Part shown: positions 9,912 to 10,111 of the stretch, in pieces
Position numbering within the stretch: position 1 is the stretch's first letter
Layout: each line of letters opens with the position of its first letter
Assembly: GCA_031264825.1 (NCBI GenBank)
Contig: JAISDL010000158.1
Span: forward strand, 1-10,111
DNA from: Accumulibacter sp.
Lineage (GTDB): Bacteria > Pseudomonadota > Gammaproteobacteria > Burkholderiales > Rhodocyclaceae
Direction of reading: 5' to 3'
DNA: 10,111 nt
Made by a program: the position numbers and the translations under genes
The notes under the pieces: model-generated
Database searches by the model: none
Told to the model about the DNA's origin: nothing
The model's input: only the letters and a program-made list of their open reading frames with translations

Positions 9912-9938
9912 CCGCGAAAGGCGCGAAAGACGCGAAAG
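9912..9938 (+). repeat. Threefold 9-base tandem repeat (nCGCGAAAG type)
   Basis: The units CCGCGAAAG, GCGCGAAAG and ACGCGAAAG stand head to tail and differ mainly in the first base. Related words on the opposite strand occur just after, in the TTTTTCGCGCG and GTTTCGCGGTTC stretches (about 9956-9985), so the whole makes an imperfect inverted arrangement. It looks like part of a dispersed repeat family. Confidence 0.65.
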
Positions 9939-10111
9939 GTCTGTATTTGCAAAACTTTTTCGCGCGTATCCGTGTTTCGCGGTTCTTGAGATATAGGTTA
10001 GTGTGAAACAACCCGGGATTTGGGCGCAAAAAATCATCGCCGACAATGACGCCGCGATGAATTACGCAAAGAGCAAATGCCTGTAACCCGCCACCTCGGC
10101 CAAGCACCCCC

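Larger units (their letters stand above)
9750..10111. other. Gene-free region composed of repeat fragments
   Basis: About 360 bases beyond the dacC promoter contain no gene that I can support. The region holds ATCAG-type iterations (9757-9794), a GC hairpin (9799-9815), a 40-base dispersed repeat (9837-9876), a threefold 9-base tandem repeat (9912-9938) and a second partial repeat start (9992-10006). A minus-strand frame at 9883-10107 runs through these repeats and looks non-coding. The last 100 bases are not recognised; they contain a 27-codon frame from GTG at 10003 to TAA at 10084-10086 with no identifiable product. Confidence 0.7.

Noticed and set aside
9883..10107. Minus-strand open frame of 74 codons in the right intergenic region
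   Set aside because: It runs through the tandem CGCGAAAG units and repeat fragments, giving a Phe/Ala-rich repeat translation. No ribosome binding site or domain was seen.

Overview
The window is high-GC bacterial DNA in which every recognisable gene lies on the minus strand and all the genes are housekeeping ones. The gene order dac, dat, ybeD, lipB, lipA is, from general knowledge, typical of Betaproteobacteria and some Gammaproteobacteria. The E. coli-type (type I) MurB also fits that group, so I infer a proteobacterium, probably a betaproteobacterium. No marker in the window fixes genus or species.

Right end (9710-10111): a gene-free stretch built largely of short dispersed-repeat fragments, plus a good extended -10 promoter (9741-9749) pointing left. 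That promoter drives a tightly packed chain of six genes read right to left: a D-alanyl-D-alanine carboxypeptidase (8504-9709), a D-amino-acid-type aminotransferase (7621-8493), YbeD/DUF493 (7365-7628), octanoyltransferase LipB (6721-7368), lipoyl synthase LipA (5663-6724) and cobalamin-dependent methionine synthase MetH (2008-5673). Each junction is an overlap or a gap of about 10 nt or less, so the set is almost certainly one translationally coupled operon. It joins peptidoglycan trimming, D-amino-acid metabolism, lipoate synthesis and methionine regeneration. LipA consumes S-adenosylmethionine and releases methionine, so metH directly behind it makes metabolic sense but is not the usual neighbour.

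Left part: a repeat-containing intergenic region (1850-2007) separates metH from a secreted SIMPL-domain (YggE-like) protein (1061-1849) whose sampled base composition is clearly lower in G+C. A short spacer carrying a perfect 20-base palindrome follows. Then comes murB (1-986), cut by the window edge only a few codons before its end.

I see no defence system, mobile-element gene, CRISPR array, tRNA or rRNA, and no evidence for a new multi-gene system. The most interesting signals are small. A palindromic repeat family lies in a spacer and also inside the reading frame of an unusual LipA C-terminal tail. A 39/40-base repeat brackets the six-gene operon in opposite orientations. The aminotransferase appears to have lost the histidine of the D-amino-acid carboxylate-binding motif. 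MetH is fused to the lipoate operon by an 11-nt overlap.
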